The translations under genes were made by a program, and so were the position numbers. The notes under the pieces were generated by a model. It worked only from the letters and a program-made list of their open reading frames with translations, did no database searches and had not been told where the DNA came from. From Ifrita kowaldi (taxonomy: Eukaryota > Chordata > Aves > Passeriformes > Cinclosomatidae), in assembly GCA_013398055.1 (NCBI GenBank), contig VZRS01002795.1, forward strand, positions 613,267 to 677,266: DNA of 64,000 bases, written 5' to 3'. Position 1 is the first letter of the stretch. Each line of letters starts with the position of its first letter. Positions 48,584 through 60,323 of this stretch are shown one piece after another.

Positions 48584-48669
48584 GTATAAACAAAATAAGC
48601 AAACACAATTGTTTCAGTAATTTGCCAAGTAATAAAATAACTGGGCTAGTACATGGAAGATGTAAACAT
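48584..48669. promoter_or_regulatory. cluster of forkhead-like motifs
   Basis: GTATAAACAAA at 48584, GCAAACACAATTG from 48599 (with an adjoining SOX-like ACAAT) and GTAAACATATTTATTTA from 48662 give three FOX-type cores in under 100 bases. AT-rich DNA yields such words by chance fairly often. Confidence 0.2.
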
Positions 48670-50414
48670 ATTTATTTAAATCTACTGTTGGGTGCCTGCA
48701 ACCTGAAAACCAGGACATTTTGGGTAAGCACACATTTCCGTAGATAATGTTTCATGATACCAGCAATCCTTGGAACATGAACCCTTTACACTCAGGTTTG
48801 ATCATTAACTGATGCTGAAATCCCAGCTTGTTGTAGCTGTTTTCCGTGCTCTTGGCAGTTCATTTCCAGTGGCTGCCATTAATTTCTAAGCTGCTTCATC
48901 TGTCTGGGCATGTACCTGGGCAATGTCCTCTGCTGATGGTAGTTTTGGAGCAGCCAAGGAAGGTGTACTACTATGGTGTGTAATAACGATTTCTAAATAT
49001 TGATATTCTATTTGAGAACTGTTCTGGAAAGCTTTCTTAGGGTGTTTCTGCTGAGAGCTGAAAAGGCCTTGGGAGCAGCACCCATGGTGGGAGTAGCAAT
49101 ACTCTTATGGCAGCTGATTGAAAGACTGAATTTTCAGTTAGAGTTCTTCCATTTCTTCATGGAGGGACAATGCTCCCACTTCCTTTTGGAAGAATAACCT
49201 TACTGTTCTTTACAGCTAAGATTCTAAACGCAACTCAAAGCAAAAATCTAGTAGGATTTTGCATTCTGAATTAATGAGGAACTGAGATCTTAAAATATGA
49301 GAATTTTTTAGCGATCTGTGTATTTGCCACAGCGACATGAGCAGGTATATACAGTTGCTGACCCAGTAAACCATTTCAGTGTTTATGGTAAAAAACAAGA
49401 TGATGTATTTATATTTTATCAAGTGTAGCAATAAAGAATTTAAACAGAGAATCAGTATTATGACACAGATTAAATGATCATTATGGCACTTTGGCTTTGA
49501 CGGTATTAAAAGACAAGACAGATAATATACTTGCATGGTGATCAGTATTATATTTCTATATTTCTAGTTCACCAAATGCATGATTTGGAGTCTCTGAATA
49601 ACTCTAATTGGGGAAGTTCCTTTAACACATTGGCTTCCTGACTTTCTGTGAACAGTGTACATTAGCTCCTCAGTGGCTAAAAATTTTGAACCTTTCAGTC
49701 ACTAGTTCATAGAGAGAAACCAAGGTGGACAAAGCCCTCCCATACATAATACTGGGTTTTGTGAAGGTGAAGAGAACTAACTTTCTTTTTCATCATCAAC
49801 TTTATTTCACAAAAAAAGGTTTCACATTCACTTGAAATGCTGCCCCCTTTTTTTTCTGATTCAAGGCCACAGGCACAACATGCAGCTGCTTAGCACTCAG
49901 CCCAACATAAACCTTACAGCCTTCAATTAAATTACAGACTAATGTTTGACTCACATTCAAACAAGTATGAACATACATGGAGATGACAACAGGTGATAAT
50001 TCTGCAATTTTCAGAAGAAAGAAAAGGAAGGAAAGAGTAAAGAAGATGGAAAACTAACAAGATTAAAGAAAAACAGTTTCAGCTCTATATTTAAAGAGAC
50101 TTTTGGCACATATTGTGGAAGAGCTAACTTCTATTAATATATTTTTCCATTTTCCAAATTACTGCTTTTAGAAAGTGAAACAACCTGACAAGTCAGAAAT
50201 ATGTGTTACTGACCTGCCAATATTTGTACACAGATGCTTAAGTGTACAACACCCTGCTGCTGGCAGGGTTGTGTTAACTTCCTTTCTACATTATCAAGAA
50301 TGAGAAAAATGGTCTTTTTAGCCTCACAGTTTGTCCAAGAGTCCAACTACCAATCTACAGTTACTAGTCTTGGACTATTGAAGTGATCTTAGTGAGATCA
50401 CAAAAGCATTTCAG

Positions 50415-50804
50415 AAATTGGGCTGTTCAGCCTGGAGAAGAGAAGCCTGGAGAAACCCTTTAGCAGCTTTCTAGTGCCTTAAGGGGGCTTGTTAAAGGAG
50501 GTAGAGAGTTTTTTTATATGGGCAGTTTTTTGAGAGGACAAGGGACAATTGGTTTACACAGAAGTAGGGCAAATTTAGATGAGATATAAGGAAGAAATTC
50601 TTTAGTCAGAGCAGTGAAGCACTGGAACAGGTTGTCCAGAGAGGCTGTGGATGCCCCATCTCTGGAAACATTCAAGGCCAGGCTGGATGAGACCCTGAGC
50701 AACCTGATCTAGTGAGTGACCTCCCTGCCCAGGGCAGGGGTGCTGGAACCAGATGATTTTTAAGGTCCCTTTCAAATGAAACCAACCTATGATTCTAGGA
50801 TTCT
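50415..50804 (+). mobile_element. CR1 LINE, 3' UTR fragment, plus strand
   Basis: The 390-base fragment begins TTGGGCTGTTCAGCCTGGAG and runs through AGGAAGAAATTCTTTAGTCA, CATTCAAGGCCAGGCTGGAT and AAGGTCCCTTTCAAATGAAA to GATTCTAGGATTCT. It has 3' UTR only, and the ORF2 part is lost by 5' truncation. Confidence 0.95.
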
Positions 50805-53512
50805 AACAGGCACTTGCTCTATGCCCACTGCTCTCTCTCAACAGCTGTTCACCATTTTGCTCTTTTGAGTTCTTTCCGCTGGTTTTCAATAGCTAGCAAG
50901 TCTGACTTAGCTTCTAAAATATTCCATTCTGCATATTCAGGACTTTGAAACCTTCATGCACACGATCCCATGTTGCCCTCTGTAAATAAAGTTTGGAATC
51001 TTTTTTGTGCTTTGTTTTCTTAATGGAAATTAAGATTCATGCAAAAGCATTTGAATCTTCAGGAAATACATGTCCTGGAGTTATTCATCTCCTCTGAAAT
51101 TGAAAATTTACTGAATCTAAGTAGGACTGAGTTACTTTAATCACTGCCCTTTGTGTAAAAGGCAGGGAGACATATTGATTGACTAAAATATTACTTGGCA
51201 ATAATTTTGTCTTCAGTTGTGGATTAAATTGTTTCATGTGTATCATTTTTCAATCTATCATTAATATTTCTCTCTTTCATCTTCCTTTGTCTTTCCTGTT
51301 TTGATTTCAATTTTCTGTTGCTGGAGACTTTGAAGGGAGAGCCAAAATGACTATCATCTAGAATTATCAGTTCTGTGAGCAAAAGTACTCTCCCAGGACT
51401 TTTTGGTGATTTTTATTTCCTTTTCTGGGACTCTGTTCTCTGCACACACATGCACAATGTGGTCTGTGTCCAAGCCCTCTGCAAGAATGAACTCCATGTC
51501 TGTGGATGTAAAAGCAGAACTTTCTTCTGCTCTAAATGATCCTGGTTTCATGTTTAACTTTTGCCAAGATGATGATACAACAAGCAACTATGCACAGGGA
51601 GAGAGTGAAAAAGACTTCAAGACTGATCTTGAAGATGAGGAAAGATCCTTTATTCTTGTATTTCATTTAATCTGAAGCCTTTGTTTTAAATAAGGTTGCA
51701 AAATTTCTTAACGTTCAAATCATGGCATCTGGTCTGTGCTTGTCTGAACTTTCACTGAATTTTCTTCAGTTCAAGCCAGGAAGATAGGTCCCAGAGCTGT
51801 TACCACAATTGCTGATACTTGGTGCTGAATTTGCTGAATCATGAATGAAAAAACCAAGATGTGAGGAACTCAAGCATTCATTTCTGCAGACTTGAGGTCA
51901 CCAAGCCTTTGGCTATGCTGTACCCAGCCCTTTCTAAAATACTCGTTTCCAGAAGAAAAGCCCAACTGTGGACTGTCCATGACATGCTGGAAGGGCAGAG
52001 GTGCTGCTCTGCTCTGCAACACTGCATGAAGATGAAAGCAGTAGAACTGAGCTGTGCATGCAAGGAAAGGTTTGGTCATATTTAAACACGAAGAAACTGA
52101 GGGTGAGATGGCTAAATGACAGAAGCAGGCCCTTCACCTGCCCCCTGAAGGCTTTCACAAACTATTTCTCTGTGACTGCTTTGTCTTTCCAGGATCACAC
52201 TGCTCTCACCACCACCACCACCACCACCACATTCCCATGTCCCCATGTGATGTACTGGGAATGTCAGTACTCAAGAGCTGTGGGACCCCACCAGCTCCCA
52301 GAGCTCCTAGGGTAGTGCTGCCACTCATGGCAACCATTTGGCCCACTATGCCACTAAACTCCTTCCAGTGCTGCTTCTTTACCACTGCTTTAATGAAAGT
52401 GAGCTCAACGTAAGAAAATATACTGTATTGAATTGTAAAATTTTATTGTGTGCCATGATTAAATAATTTTCAAGCATTGAGTCATGTGGAGTTTTGTTTT
52501 CCTGTTTAACACTATTGGTAACCAAAGCCAGTTTTTTATCCGGGCCACATGGTACAACAGTTGTAAGAAAAGAAAACCCTCTAAACCTTTGCAATCTAAA
52601 ATTACACTTGCAAAGCATTATCATATATCTTATTTAAAGTGGAGTAAAATGTTGGGGGTTTTTTTAGTTAACTTAAAAATCTTCCATTCACATTCATTTC
52701 TGATACAGCAGAGTCCAAGGAGCTGAGAAAGAGCAGATGTTGTCCAAATAGGACTAATTTACCCAGACTGTGGTTTTAAAACATAGTGAATGCAAATACA
52801 GCATTTAAAATTGGTCATGCCTTAGGCAGTATCTTTTGCTGAAGCTATATTAACAATTTTAAAGGAATAGTAGGCTACAATATGAAGGGTTAAATTTCCC
52901 CACCCTCTTAGAGTTGGAGTTCCTTCTGTAGCCAGACACCTTATGCTTTTATAATTATACAATTAAGTATTTGTACACTTTCAGGTGTTCTCAACTTCAT
53001 CTCTGAGCATCAGACCTACAGCATTCTCAGATAGTCAAACATGGTCTATTTCATGGTCTGTTTCTTCACCTTATTTCTTCAGTCTGTATAAAGATACATA
53101 ATCACAGTTGGTCTGTGGAGATGTTGATTTTTTGACATCAAAACTAATCCATGCCATTTTTGTCTAAACTTTCTGTGGAGGAGCAGACTTTTCCTGAGTT
53201 TGTGCTACCACTGTTATCAAAATGTTCAAAATACATAGAGGGGTTGTGCCTGCAGCGTGCTTTCATGCCACATAGAGACATTTGATTCAGCTAATATGTT
53301 GAACATATCAGACTATGACTATCACTCCTCTACCTTTTCCTGGAGAGTTTATCAACACATAAAAAAGCGTCTCAAGAGATGACAGGTACAGCAAAGCAGA
53401 GAACAGGGAAAGCCAAGGCAGCTGGTCAGGGAGACTGAAGGATGTAGTAAGAGAAGCTGCAATTTACATCCACAACATTCATCACACCTGTGCATGGCTG
53501 TCTGCATCCTTA
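50805..53512. other. AT-rich non-coding DNA
   Basis: 51354-51675 is stop-free on both strands (plus 90 codons, minus 77 codons) but resembles nothing I know. Otherwise only the triplet repeat at 52207-52230 stands out. Confidence 0.5.
52207..52230. repeat. (CAC)n microsatellite, eight units
   Basis: Perfect CAC triplets followed by ATTCCCATG. In the local open frame it would read poly-Thr, but the frame is not supported as a gene. Confidence 0.92.
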
Positions 53513-53650
53513 ATCATAGAATCACACAATATTCTGAGTTGTAAGGGACCTACAAGGATCATCAAGTCCAGCTCTTAAGTGAATGGCCTATATGGGGATG
53601 AACCCACAACCCTGGTGTTATCAGCACTGTGGTCTAACCAGCTGAGTATT
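53513..53650 (-). mobile_element. tRNA-Ile-derived SINE with CR1-like tail (TguSINE1-like)
   Basis: On the minus strand the head reads as a decayed isoleucine tRNA. An A-box-like ACTCAGCTGGTTAG is followed by GTGCTGATAACACCAGG around the anticodon arm and a B-box-like GGTTCATCCCC, which has lost one base from the pol III consensus. It then reads ATATAGGCCATTC, matching a tRNA 3' arm. The tail is CR1-like: GATGATCCTTGTAGGTCCC, then the repeated ATTCTATGATT-type end at 53513-53522. The head occupies about 53584-53650. Such chimeras use the CR1 reverse transcriptase for mobilisation. It is a fossil, lacks the first bases of the tRNA and has a damaged B box, so it is not a working tRNA. Confidence 0.82.
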
Positions 53651-56600
53651 TAATGCTTGTGCCGGTTCCTCCCTGCACCATCCCCTCCACTACCACCCCC
53701 CCCACAGCCCTCACTTTCACACAGAGGTTCATGACTTCCATGAGAAGAGAGCAAAGTACAGAGTGGCCACAGGAGTAAAAAGCAAAAATGAAAGGATGGA
53801 GTTTGACAGGCTGAGACTGTGGTGGCAGGAAAAGGATAAATGGAAATATTTGCCACCCCAAGGAAATCCCATCCACGGCAGCTATCACTCCACTTTAAGA
53901 CCAGCAAGGCCCTTGTAGGAAGCATGCAAACCATATACTTAGTGTAGCATTAGGCATCTGACCTAATTACACAGAATTACCCTGTGCCTGGGAAGTGCCT
54001 ACATCTCTCTCTGTTGACTGTTTAAGGAATGTAGTGTTGATCCTCTGAATCATACCTAAGTGAGATGTCCAAATTTGATGGTGTGAATAACCCTCCAGGA
54101 GCAATAAATAAAACTGCACATCTTAGTAGTGGCAGGAAGTATGTTTTGATAGTAGTCATGTTTACAATTCCCAACTGAATAAGCATTACTCTTAGATTTG
54201 ACATTGTTATGAGAAGACTTACAGTCTATAATTTCAGTATCTCTTTCTACAAAGGCTGTTAAGTTTACATAGCATTTCAACTGGTTCCCTAACTGTCCTG
54301 GACAGTAGTATTTGCAAAGCTAGAGTTTGGAAAAAGTGTCTCTTTAGGCTGCCATCCTGCACACCAGGAGTTCAATTCTGATTAAAGATGGTTAATGTTT
54401 CCATTTTTAATACTCAGTTTGAGACAGTGAAAGGTCATCTGACCTTCAGGAAGAAGGTTTAGTGTTCCCTGAAGTCCAGGCTCCGTTACTACATCTAAGG
54501 ATGAATACCCCAAATCATTATTCCCATTTGAACTTTTTCTTCTGTTTGAGCCATGGTTATAAAAGATGAAATATGCTCTTAATCTAGTGGTCTTCTATAG
54601 GATATAGCATTTCCAGAGTTCTTTCCTGGTCACTCTTCTGCTCTACAATTGTGTTGCTTTCAATCCCGGTCTGATCAACTAACTTATCTACAATACTTAC
54701 CTCTGACATGACACACAGTGCCAGAAAAAAAGCAGTCTGAAATTTGCAGAAAGCATTACTTATCTGTAGATCATTTTGTAAACGAAAATGTAAATGGAGA
54801 GAGTGAATATTCTCTCAGAGTGGAAACAAAAAGCTTCTCCTGAGTAATGGGATTTGAAGATGTTAAAGATTTCTTGCTTGCTTAAAAAGCACTGCTCTTG
54901 GCTTTCCCCTTGTCTGGATTGACTAATTGCCTTGGCATCTATTACTTTAGCTAGCAGTCAGGGTGCAGTTTTTGTATTCCAACCTTTGCTCCCTTCCTGG
55001 TTGAATCACAAAAATGCAAGACCAAAAGCATGCTTGCCTACCCTATGTATATTGCAGCTGTTTTTCTCCTGTGCTCTACCTTCTGTATATCGTATGCAAT
55101 ATATAGCACTATATGTGCTATGTAGTTGTCTTCTGTGCAAAAAGAAACAGGCAGTAAGAGAGTAGTGTTAAATCCTTTCAGTACCCACTTAATGTACAAA
55201 GAGCATCCTCTAAGATTTGGAGGGCACCACCAAAATAGAGAGCAACGGACATGCTACCTTTCTCTTGGTCACAGTGTATTGTCGGAGCTGAGAGAGACTA
55301 GCCCATTAAAGCCTCCTTTGCCCTCTTGAACTGTTCACAAAGGAGGAAGAGTGCTTTGATACTCAAAATGACAGCTGAGAGAGGTCTTAAAATAAATCCT
55401 TCCTGCTGTTACATACACTTCTTTGCATTGCTGTATAACTACTGAGTCAGATTTGCAGAGGACAGGTAGACTTCTTGGTCACATCACTAGATGTCAAGAT
55501 CTTAAGTGGCACATCTGGGTTCATCTTCTGGAAAAAAAAAAGGCATTAATATGGAGCAAAGCCTGTTTTATGTGCTCCAAGAAACTACAAGGATAGATGC
55601 CTTAGAGTACACAGATAGAAGGAGAGAGAGGGAGAGAGAGATAGGCATGCAAGCAGGCAGACATTAGGAAATCTGTCCTTGACCTTCATATGCCAAAGAA
55701 ATTATTTTTGTTTGAGGTGGGGGAAAGTCAACCCCTTAAGGGAAAACAGAAGAGGAGAGAGAGGTAATAAGGAAATGAGTCAGACACAAAGAATTGTTGG
55801 CAAATACAGGCACTTCCTAGTAAAGGAGGACGGTTTTCAGCTGATCTAATGTTAAAAACCACAGATAATATGTGCCTGGTTTTTATTTAGTCCCCCTTGT
55901 AGCTAGAAATATTAGAGTTTAATAAATGGGAAAAAAGTGAGAAGCAAGACCCTTTTCTCTCTTTTCCCTGCTTCCCCAAATCACACAGAGGAGTAAGCTG
56001 AAAGTCTGAACCAGTGTTTTAATTTTGCGTTTAGCTTTTTTTTATTTTTTTGCGTCCCCAGATAGGAGCTTTGAGGAGTTGTTTCACTGTAACCATTTAA
56101 AGAGGTAAAACATGTGGTTTCTTCACAGAGCAGTTTATAATCAGATTGAATTAACTTGTGTAACTGTATAATTACAATGATGATAACTGATATTTTATTT
56201 TAGATGTTATTAACCGAGGAACACTGAATTACTCTAGATTCATTGATAAATCCCTGAGGTCCTTCTTCTTGCAGAATCTGCTGGGTTTGAAAGAGTCACA
56301 GACCTTCACAATCCTTCCAAGCGCTCAAATTAATTGCAATCTGAGGAGCTGGCTGGAGCCTTATCCAGGTTACAACCTAACAAGTATAGGAACTTTCAAG
56401 GCAAAAAGCCTGTGGCTTATCACTATTGCCAAATCAAAGTTGCAGTTATGAACAGCAGAAACACTGGGGGCATCTGCAACTCAAGTAGAAACAGCCACAG
56501 TCAAAAATAAAGAATGAGGCAATTTTGTTACCTTGGAAACAAGCTGTGAGGGAAAAACAGAAGTATACTATTGCAGTCAAGGATGGCCAAAGTTAAGCAA

Positions 56601-58147
56601 ATGAGGCATAAGTGTGGAATATCCATAGAGGGAAGATGAGCTGTAGAAACACTGATTAATTCATTAATGTGTTGGTATAAGCCTTCGTTGGAAAGTCACT
56701 ATTTTCAGCCACTAGACATTTGAAATCCTGCTTTTTCCTGTGAGATACCGACTGAATGAACTGGTCTGAAGTTACTCTTGTCGGTCTGCAGAATCAGAAA
56801 TTGGGAAGACACCTCCGTACCTTGACTCCCAAGGTACAGAGGTGCTATAGACCTGGAAGGCAGAGCTCCTTCTCTGACAATGTCATTAGAATTTAAACAG
56901 TCATGCAATAAGGTGGTTTTTATTAATCTCATTGTTAATCACTGCATCCCTGTTCCCTAGTGAGGTGGGAGGGGACTATTTCCTTATTAAATGTCTATCT
57001 ATGCACTTGCTTTAGTACAATTTCAATTGTAGCAAATCATCCACATAATTTTAACAGTGATGTGTTTACAGGAGTGTAAAGTCACTCTGTTGGCTCTTCT
57101 GAGAGGGAGAGAAGGAAACTGTAGTGTACAGGTCCTGTCTGCCTTTCAGTGACCTCTGTTTCATTGGAGGTCAGACTAGGCTGCCCTGTATTTGGTCCTT
57201 TTGGCTTTGACCTACTAGTATATGAGTTTAAGCTGTTGTCTTCTTTCTTAGGCACAGCTATGAGGAGGTATCGTGCCTGAATGAGGAAAACTATGCATAA
57301 AGAAAGAAATTTCTTAACTTCTTTCCTTGAAGACACAAACATCTCTTCATGCAGGGTTTATCAGGGGCTAAGTGGAGACATTTTTATCATACCTCATGGT
57401 TGAAACACTGTGATTATGGTGAATGAGTCTAGTTACATTTTTAATTCCATGTGGTTCTGTCATGAGTGTTTCAATACACTTTTCAATATACATTTTCAAC
57501 ATAGATTCTGTCTGGGACTGAAACAGTGCTGATCCTCAGTTTTGCTTTAGATGTCAGACAGAGCGAGGGAAAACCAGCCAAGCAGCATCCTCTCCCACTG
57601 TCCTTGATGCTGCTAAGATGCACCTAAATGCTAACAGCTCTCTAAGGATCTCTATATGTACCTCAATGTTCGACTTACATCACAGCTAATGGCACGGAGA
57701 CATCCTCACTGGAGAAAACCCACAGCAACCACCTAATTCCACTGCAATTCAGAATAAGAGAAGCCAGTATTACTGACTGCTCCTACTGGCTGCTAACAGT
57801 CAGCCCAGAAAGCCTTAATGTCAGAAACAAAATTTAACAAGAAATTAGCACTGACATTGTTCAAATATATATTTTGTATTACAAACACGTTTCAAACTGG
57901 AAAAGAACTCCAAATGCATTTGCAGATATATGTATGTGACAACTCAGCTCTGTGCTTTCTGTGAGTTACAACATAATCATTCTGCTTGGTTTTGTGCCTT
58001 CCATTCTGTGATTATTATAAACTTTGGCAACTAAACTTTCCACAGAAATCACCCCAGGCACAACTAGTTAATTGACGCATTTATTGGTTGTCTGAAAGTA
58101 TGCAGCATTAGAAATTCCTCCCATTCATCCGTTTTTGTCTCTGACAG
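53651..58147. other. AT-rich non-coding DNA
   Basis: No gene recognised with confidence. 56275-56365 has an acceptor-like CTTCTTCTTGCAG upstream, a donor-like CAG|GTTACA downstream and an open frame between them, a weak exon candidate. Confidence 0.45.
55620..55641. repeat. (GA)n microsatellite, imperfect
   Basis: About 22 bases of alternating AG with one GGG interruption. Confidence 0.85.
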
Positions 58148-58324
58148 GATATACAATGAAACACCACTACATGAACTACCACAAGTTCATTCAATCTACT
58201 GCCTTTTTAAGCAAGTTTGGTGGTGGAAAATGTAGCGAAGCAGATGACTACCGCCGACAGAAATACTCCTTTGGCCTTTATACACAACCTTACATTGACA
58301 GGATTCATCAGACCTGTGACACAG
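58148..58324 (+). CDS. candidate internal coding exon, 177 bp, phase 1-1
   Basis: A pyrimidine-rich tract ending GTTTTTGTCTCTGACAG precedes the segment, and CACAG|GTAGTAG follows it, both good splice consensus. The frame stays open across all 177 bases (59 codons, symmetric phase 1-1). Composition is protein-like, with seven Tyr, an internal KFGGGKCSEADDYRRQKYSF stretch and two CpG-containing Arg codons in a row (CGC CGA), rare in this DNA. A second good donor, CAAG|GTAAAA, lies 16 bases further on at 58341 and would change the phase. I do not recognise the protein. No neighbouring exon is identified, so the gene structure is unknown. It may belong to a gene spanning this AT-rich region. It could still be chance. 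Confidence 0.42.
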
Positions 58325-59089
58325 GTAGTAGTGTCTCAAGGTAAAATAGTAATCACCAAAAATCTTAAAAAATTTTTAGTAAACAAGAGGTTCATTTAGT
58401 TACTTCAGATGTGCTCCAAAGCATTTCAGAGAACAGAGAGGAAAAGAAAGTTGCAGTGTGCTTCTTCCAACCCTCTATTATCTGTCATCACCTGGGGTAT
58501 TCCTTGATCTGTCATCTTGAATAATTTTGTAGATGGAGATAATATTAATATTAACAGGATTTCTGAAGATGAAAGATACTAATGTTGGTGTCTTCCTGTA
58601 AATCTTCAGTTCAAAGTTTTTATTAACTAGTATTACATAGGGCTTTCGAAAAGAATCACATGGATGCTTGACCTGTAAAAGAATGAAAAGGTAAAATATT
58701 TCTACAACCAGATATACTGGAGAAAAGAATCAACCAGCACATGCATTTTCAACATAGGTACACATTAACTAGTTTTAGTACAGACCAGCATTTAAGAGAG
58801 GGTTTTGTTTTCAGTTGTACTTCTGTAGGCTTACTGAGGACAGTAAATTCAAAAAAATCTGAGGAGTCTGAATGTACTTTTGTTTGAAAAGTACTTTTGG
58901 CCCCATTTATTCACTAAGCATTGAAAGATCTGGGCTTTGTTTGACATGGCTGTATTTAGGGATACACTTTCAAGAACAATTACATTGTCAACATCTAAAT
59001 TGAAATTTGTAGAAATATGGGCACTACTGTTCCATTTTCACTGAGAGATTGTGTCTCTACAGAGGCACACGGCTAACCTGATGCGGGGG
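58325..59089. other. AT-rich non-coding DNA
   Basis: Nothing recognised; would be intron if the preceding exon is real. Confidence 0.45.
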
Positions 59090-59534
59090 TTACACAGAAT
59101 GGTAGCTTTGCGGCTGAAGTCCCAGTGAACCAGCTCCATTCTGTGGAATTACTAGGACACTGCCATCAGGCACCACAATGTAATTGTCACAGTGTAGGTA
59201 GAGATTATATTGTCCTCGCTGGGTCCTAATTTTCTGTCTTTGTTTAAGGGCAAACACCAAATTCAGAACTGACCTGCTGCACCCCTGAACAGCAGCTACT
59301 TGCGTCATCCATACTGTTTCGAGCAAAGGTAACTGACCATTGTCTGCGGCGGATGAGCGGGCTTGTGGACTGTACTCCTGTGAGTGCATTGCCATAGCAA
59401 GTGACCATGGAGAGTGAGGCTGAAAGAAGTGCGATCCTCATTCTCATCAAGCAGCCGTAGGCACACCAGTAGCTCCATTAATTTTAGACCATTTACTTGG
59501 TAAAATAAATGGTGGTCCATATCTGGCTTGTTTA
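59090..59534 (-). pseudogene. degraded coding-like segment, family unknown
   Basis: On the minus strand a 101-codon open frame (59395 to 59090) is preceded by protein-like sequence in another frame (59520 back to about 59400), so at least one frameshift is implied. The composition looks coding: varied, with blocks such as VWMTQVAAVQGCSRSVLN and YLHCDNYIVVPDGSVLVIPQ. Several CpGs survive in an otherwise CpG-poor area. I recognise no family. It may be a processed pseudogene or an old retroviral gene remnant. No initiator, splice sites or poly-A tail was identified. Confidence 0.35.
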
Positions 59535-59772
59535 GTCATGTTTTTAAGGGTAGGCAGTGACTGCCTTGGAATGGAAAGTGTTATTGTTAAAGATCTCCTT
59601 ATACAAGTGAGCAGGGCAGCCAATCAGATATGTGGCATTTCCATGGGATTCTGGCTTTAGGGCTGCCTATCAAATGGATCATTAATGAGTCAGGTTCTGG
59701 CAAAAGCACAGGAAAGCCTCAGGAGAAAAATGGGGAGATGAGCTGGCATTTCTGGTGTTGGTGTTGCTACTT

Positions 59773-60027
59773 CTAGTCATGATCTCCACAAAGTGTAAAA
59801 GGGCTAACAGCCAACCAAAGGTAGGAGTCATTCCTAAGTAACTTCCCCAGAAACTTTGTCAATGAAGGGCTCTTTTCCAAAGATCGTGGCAGCAGAATGA
59901 GACCTATCTGCTCAAGGTCCTTCTGTATTTGGTTTTTATTTCTCAAGATGTCAAAGGAAGCCATACCACCTGTATGGCATGACCCCATGGCAGCTGTCTC
60001 ATCCACTCCAGCTCTCCTCCCATGCCT
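59773..60027 (-). pseudogene. second minus-strand coding-like segment, family unknown
   Basis: An 84-codon open stretch on the minus strand contains blocks such as GGMASFDILRNKNQIQKDLE and SPSLTKFLGKLLRNDSYLW. It ends at a stop at about 59773 and lies upstream, in transcription order, of the 59090-59534 segment, 240 bases away. The two may be parts of one decayed gene or retroelement. No family recognised. Confidence 0.3.
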
Positions 60028-60117
60028 AAGAGACAGAGGCTGGAGCCAAAGGAATACTTGTTTGCCTACTCAAGTGGCAGTCTTTTATGAAGGGTAAGTT
60101 AATAAATTAATGTAACA

Positions 60118-60323
60118 AAGAAAGAACAAATAGGGTCCAAAGAGAAAGGCCAGAAACACTGTGAGAAATTTTTCTTTCTTCCCCAGAAGAAAAAAAGTAG
60201 GGAAGGATATTGATGAAGGAAAGAACGTGAAGAGTAGCATAAGGAGGAACAGGAGAAGGGAAGGATGACTGCAGGATGATGTGGTGGGGAGTAAAGAAAA
60301 GAGAGTGAGAAAGAAAAGACACC
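60118..60323. repeat. purine-rich tract
   Basis: Strongly A/G-rich on the plus strand, interrupted by a short pyrimidine patch at about 60168-60184. Not a clean microsatellite. Confidence 0.7.

Larger units (their letters stand above)
40029..50414. other. long AT-rich non-coding stretch
   Basis: No gene recognised in 10 kb. It holds poly-T runs at 47825-47840 and 48356-48372, a locally GC-rich patch at about 44800-44990, and the candidate regulatory stretches listed separately. Confidence 0.5.

Noticed and set aside
53584..53650. tRNA-Ile gene
   Set aside because: The 5' arm is incomplete, the B box has lost a base and a CR1 tail follows directly, so it is the head of a SINE and not a functional tRNA.
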